NCBI GenBank assembly: GCA_963665545.2
Contig: CAXXKZ010000003.1
Location: 1-28,882, forward strand
Origin: G963665545 sp963665545
GTDB taxonomy: Bacteria > Pseudomonadota > Gammaproteobacteria > Xanthomonadales > SZUA-36
Length of the DNA: 28,882 nt
Reading direction: 5' to 3'
Shown here: in pieces, positions 26,042 to 28,882 of the stretch
Layout of the letters: each line of letters starts with the position of its first letter
How positions within the stretch are numbered: the stretch's first letter is position 1
Notes under the pieces: generated by a model
Databases searched by the model: none
Told to the model about the DNA's origin: nothing
Seen by the model: only the letters and a program-made list of their open reading frames with translations
Translations under genes and position numbers: made by a program

Positions 26042-26527
26042 AGTGTATCGCTCTCAAATCTCAGAAGTTCAGACTACATCCTTATAGTCTAGAGTGCTTC
26101 CTCTGACTGGTTCCGTCCGTGATTACCGTCCTTGATCTTGCCCGACCTTTTCGGCTTGCTTCCTTGCCGCTCGCTTCCGTGCCCGGGGTTACCGGTACTG
26201 GTATCTACCAGCTGGTATCAATTTTCCCAGCAAAGGGTAGCGCTTGTCTACTGTAAAAACTAACAGTCTTTGCTGAGACGTACATGAGCCACAATCAGCG
26301 GACCGGATCGTTCTTCAACGCAAGCTGGATCAGATCTGAGAAAGTCGAAATGACAAGCCCGCGGGACCTGCGGTAATGTTGACAGCCGAGGGATTCGGAC
26401 AAATGAACCGGGGCGGCCTCGATGAAAGAAGGCGCAGAGGCGCCTGGAACCCTTTTGCATCCACCGCATTGAAGAATTGGCCTGACGCCCCGATTACTAC
26501 ACCAGCACCATATAAGGATAGTTTAAA
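26042..26527. other. Gene-free stretch upstream of yajQ with small palindromes
   Basis: No convincing gene is visible. Small structures are a 6-bp hairpin (AGACTA/TAGTCT, 26071-26090), the palindrome TACCAGCTGGTA (26206-26217), TACCGGTA (26190-26197), and CTGGTATC twice (26198-26205 and 26212-26219). The leftward terminator next to it implies transcription on the minus strand, perhaps a small RNA. The yajQ promoter probably lies in the right-hand part. Confidence 0.4.
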
Positions 26528-27010
26528 ATGCCTTCTTTCGATGTCGTCTCCCAAGTAAAGCACCACGAATTGACCAACGCGGTTGACCAGGCCAACCGGG
26601 AAGTCTCAACAAGATTTGACTTCAAAGGTACGGGGTCAAACTTCGATTTGAGTGATCAACTCATCACCATGAATACAGAGTCTGAGTTCCAGTTGCAGCA
26701 GATGTTTGACATGCTCTGCAACAAGTTGATCAGGCGTGGGGTGGATATCGCCTGTCTCGACAAAGGGGATCCTGTCATCCAGGTGAAGACCGCCACCCAG
26801 TTAATCACCGTGCGTGAAGGTATAGAGTCGGAAGACGCCAGGAAAATGGTCAAGATGATCAAACAACGCAAGATGAAAGTGCAAGCTGCCTTCCAGGGTG
26901 ATCAGCTACGTGTCACCGGCAAAAAACGTGACGACCTGCAGGCAGTGATCGCCTTATTGAAAGAAGAAAAATTCGACCTGCCGCTGCAGTTCAAAAACTT
27001 CCGGGATTAG
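26528..27010 (+). CDS. yajQ: YajQ family nucleotide-binding protein
   Basis: 160 residues, full length for the family. It begins MPSFDVVSQVKHHELTNAVD and keeps TRFDFKGT, DIACLDKGDP, VREGIESEDARKMVKMIKQ and KMKVQAAFQGDQLRVTGKKRDDLQAVIALLK, all YajQ signatures. The fold is two ferredoxin-like domains. In Xanthomonas and Pseudomonas homologues it binds cyclic di-GMP and works with a LysR regulator; in others it binds nucleotides or RNA. Shine-Dalgarno AAGGA lies 9 bases before the ATG. It stands alone, 85 bases before the transporter gene. Confidence 0.97.
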   Translation: MPSFDVVSQVKHHELTNAVDQANREVSTRFDFKGTGSNFDLSDQLITMNTESEFQLQQMFDMLCNKLIRRGVDIACLDKGDPVIQVKTATQLITVREGIESEDARKMVKMIKQRKMKVQAAFQGDQLRVTGKKRDDLQAVIALLKEEKFDLPLQFKNFRD

Positions 27011-27094
27011 CCCCTCGGCTATGGGTGATCGGCTTTGCGCCTGATCATCACTGACCCCCAAAAGGCCTTAGACAAGGTAGCATGGTAAATACGC

Positions 27095-28828
27095 ATGAGC
27101 GCAATTGTCAGCATTACAAACCGCCATCGACAAGATCAATTCTGGGGGCATCCGAAAGGTTTGTATGTCTGTTTTTTCACTGAAATGTGGGAGCGGTTTT
27201 CATTCTATGGAATGAAAGCACTTTTATTCCTCTATTTGATCAAATACCACCTGTTTGGGGATGCGCCCAGCTACCAGTTGTTGGGCGCATATGGCGGCAT
27301 GGTCTATGCCATGCCGGTGATTGGCGGCCTGCTGGCTGATCGCTGGCTGGGCATGCGCAAAGCCGTGGTCGCGGGCGGGGTATTGCTTTGCCTGGGGCAT
27401 TTCGGCATGGCTTTTGAGGGAGAACAAGCGCGTATTATTGATGGTGAAATTCAGCGCGATGAAGCCGCGCTGCAGGTTTTCTATTTTTCACTGGCGCTGA
27501 TTATCGCCGGTGTCGGTTTCCTGAAACCGAATATTTCCACTATAGTGGGCAAGCTGTATGCGCAAAATGACCCACGCAGGGATTCAGGATTTACCCTTTT
27601 CTATGCCGGCATCAACGTTGGCGCTCTCTTCGCCAGCCTTATCTGTGGTTACCTGGGCGAAACTTTTGGATGGAAATATGGTTTTGGTGCCGCGGGCATC
27701 GGCATGCTGCTGGGCCTGACCATCTTTGTGAGCGGGCAGAAATATCTGCAGGGCTTGGCTGAGCCGGCAAATCCCACCTTGCTAAAAGAAAAAGTTTTGG
27801 GTCCGTTGAAGCGGGAAGGGGCTATTTATGCCGGTGCAGTGGTCGGTGTCGTCGTGATCTGGCAATTGATGCAGCACACCTGGACGGTTGCGGGCGCCAT
27901 GCACATCATGTCGGCCGTGCTGGTGGCATGGTTTATCTGGTTTCTGGTGAAGTGCTGTAACCGCGTTGAACGGCAGCAGATGCTCAGTCTCGTCATGCTT
28001 ATTTTTATGGTGTTGGTGTTTTTTACCTTGTATGAACAAACTTACGGTTCCTGGGTGGCCTTCACCGATCGCCTGTTGAGCAAAGACTTGTTCAGTATTT
28101 CAACAGCCGGTACTGAAGCGGTGCTGCCGTGGTCGATCATCCCGCTGGCTGCCAGCCCGCTGGCCATGGCTCTGGCATTGAAACTGGCCGACGATGGCCG
28201 GGAACGTCTTGGGGAAATTCTGATCAGCACGGTTGTATTGGTGCTGATCGGCGCCTTTATCCGCGACATGTCGGTTGTGCAGCAAACCGCCGGGTCACTC
28301 ACTTTCCTGGGAGCATTTTTCATTGTTGCACTGACACCGTTGTTTACCTGGCTGTGGCCATGGCTGGACCGGCGGGGGTTGAATCCAAGCAAGCCTGCCA
28401 AGAGCGCGATTGGCCTGTTGTTCGGTGGACTGGCATTTCTGCCGATGGTGTATGCAGCACACCTGGCAGGCATTAGCGGTATAGCAAGTGTTTGGTGGCT
28501 GGTGCTGGCCTACGCCGTGCTTGAACTCGGAGAGCTTTGTATTTCACCGATTGGCCTCAGTGCGGTAACCCAGTTGTCGGTACCCCGCGTAGTCAGTGTC
28601 ATGATGGGTGCCTGGTTCTTGGCGACGGCTTATTCGGAAGTGCTGGCCGCGAGGTTTGGCGAACTGACGGCGATGGATGTCCCGGCAGGCGAAACTCTGA
28701 ATGTGGCCGTTGCAGCAGCGCGCTATGGAGACCTGTTTATGATGATGTTTTGGATCGGCATTGCTGCTTCAGCCGTTGCCTTCGCCTTGATACCGCTGGT
28801 TCGCCGTGGCATGCACGGGGTGAAATAG
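27095..28828 (+). CDS. POT family proton-coupled oligopeptide transporter
   Basis: 577 residues, about 14 membrane helices, the size of bacterial DtpA/YdgR-type carriers. The PTR2 signature ExxERFxFYG is at residues 30-39 (TEMWERFSFYGMKALLFLYL) in helix 1, and the second signature FYAGINVGALFASLICGYLGE follows helix 4. By family it imports di- and tripeptides across the inner membrane, driven by protons. The E-x-x-E-R motif in helix 1 is the proton-coupling site. The start ATG has no strong Shine-Dalgarno; a weak AAGG lies about 17 bases upstream. The gene ends 54 bases before the window end, where nothing else is seen. Confidence 0.95.
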   Translation: MSAIVSITNRHRQDQFWGHPKGLYVCFFTEMWERFSFYGMKALLFLYLIKYHLFGDAPSYQLLGAYGGMVYAMPVIGGLLADRWLGMRKAVVAGGVLLCLGHFGMAFEGEQARIIDGEIQRDEAALQVFYFSLALIIAGVGFLKPNISTIVGKLYAQNDPRRDSGFTLFYAGINVGALFASLICGYLGETFGWKYGFGAAGIGMLLGLTIFVSGQKYLQGLAEPANPTLLKEKVLGPLKREGAIYAGAVVGVVVIWQLMQHTWTVAGAMHIMSAVLVAWFIWFLVKCCNRVERQQMLSLVMLIFMVLVFFTLYEQTYGSWVAFTDRLLSKDLFSISTAGTEAVLPWSIIPLAASPLAMALALKLADDGRERLGEILISTVVLVLIGAFIRDMSVVQQTAGSLTFLGAFFIVALTPLFTWLWPWLDRRGLNPSKPAKSAIGLLFGGLAFLPMVYAAHLAGISGIASVWWLVLAYAVLELGELCISPIGLSAVTQLSVPRVVSVMMGAWFLATAYSEVLAARFGELTAMDVPAGETLNVAVAAARYGDLFMMMFWIGIAASAVAFALIPLVRRGMHGVK

Positions 28829-28882
28829 GGTTGCGCGGCTCGGACATTCGAGGCCTTGCCCAACTGGCTACGCAGGTCACCC

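Noticed and set aside
26089..26217. Minus-strand open frame of 42 codons (ends NQSEEAL) upstream of the terminator
   Set aside because: It has no ATG, GTG or TTG start in frame and is very short; a small RNA or untranslated region is as likely.

Overview
The window looks like a chromosomal segment of a gammaproteobacterium, possibly marine or a metagenome-assembled genome. This rests on gene content: a glutathione-dependent formaldehyde pair, YajQ, type IV minor pilins of the PilV/W/X/FimT type and an M16 lipoprotein protease. No rRNA or other taxonomic marker is present. There is no CRISPR array, prophage or intact insertion sequence.

Layout. 1-3921 (+) is the 3' part of a very large secreted-type protein. 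It has a very GC-rich N-terminal body and two copies of a ~135-residue C-terminal domain of more ordinary composition. 3945-4778 (-) is a cupredoxin carrying a third copy of that domain. 5032-5412 (+) is an alkyltransferase-like DNA-repair protein. 5430-13617 (-) is a run of seven same-strand genes with short gaps: M16 protease lipoprotein, thiolase, short-chain dehydrogenase, small unknown protein, MscS channel, S-(hydroxymethyl)glutathione dehydrogenase and S-formylglutathione hydrolase. 14225-17713 (+) is a fused isobutyryl-CoA mutase/G-protein (IcmF). About 17738-18420 is a decayed stretch with a tRNA-Asn-like 3' fragment, an alcohol dehydrogenase remnant and two tiny ORFs. 18450-20516 (+) is a seven-repeat FG-GAP beta-propeller protein ending in the fourth copy of the shared domain. 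20556-25699 (-) is a four-gene minor-pilin operon with translationally overlapping genes and unusually large PilV-like and PilX-like proteins. 26528-27010 (+) is YajQ, and 27095-28828 (+) is a POT peptide transporter.

How the genes work together. The dehydrogenase and hydrolase together oxidise formaldehyde to formate through glutathione. The thiolase and dehydrogenase fit fatty-acid or branched-chain acyl-CoA breakdown, and IcmF, which starts divergently about 600 bp from the protease gene, interconverts C4 acyl-CoAs. The pilin operon would build or prime a type IV pilus or related pseudopilus. The most unusual feature is one C-terminal domain attached to three unrelated exported architectures (Ig-like or unknown body, cupredoxin, beta-propeller). 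It may be a common surface-attachment, sorting or binding module. Its function is unknown to me.
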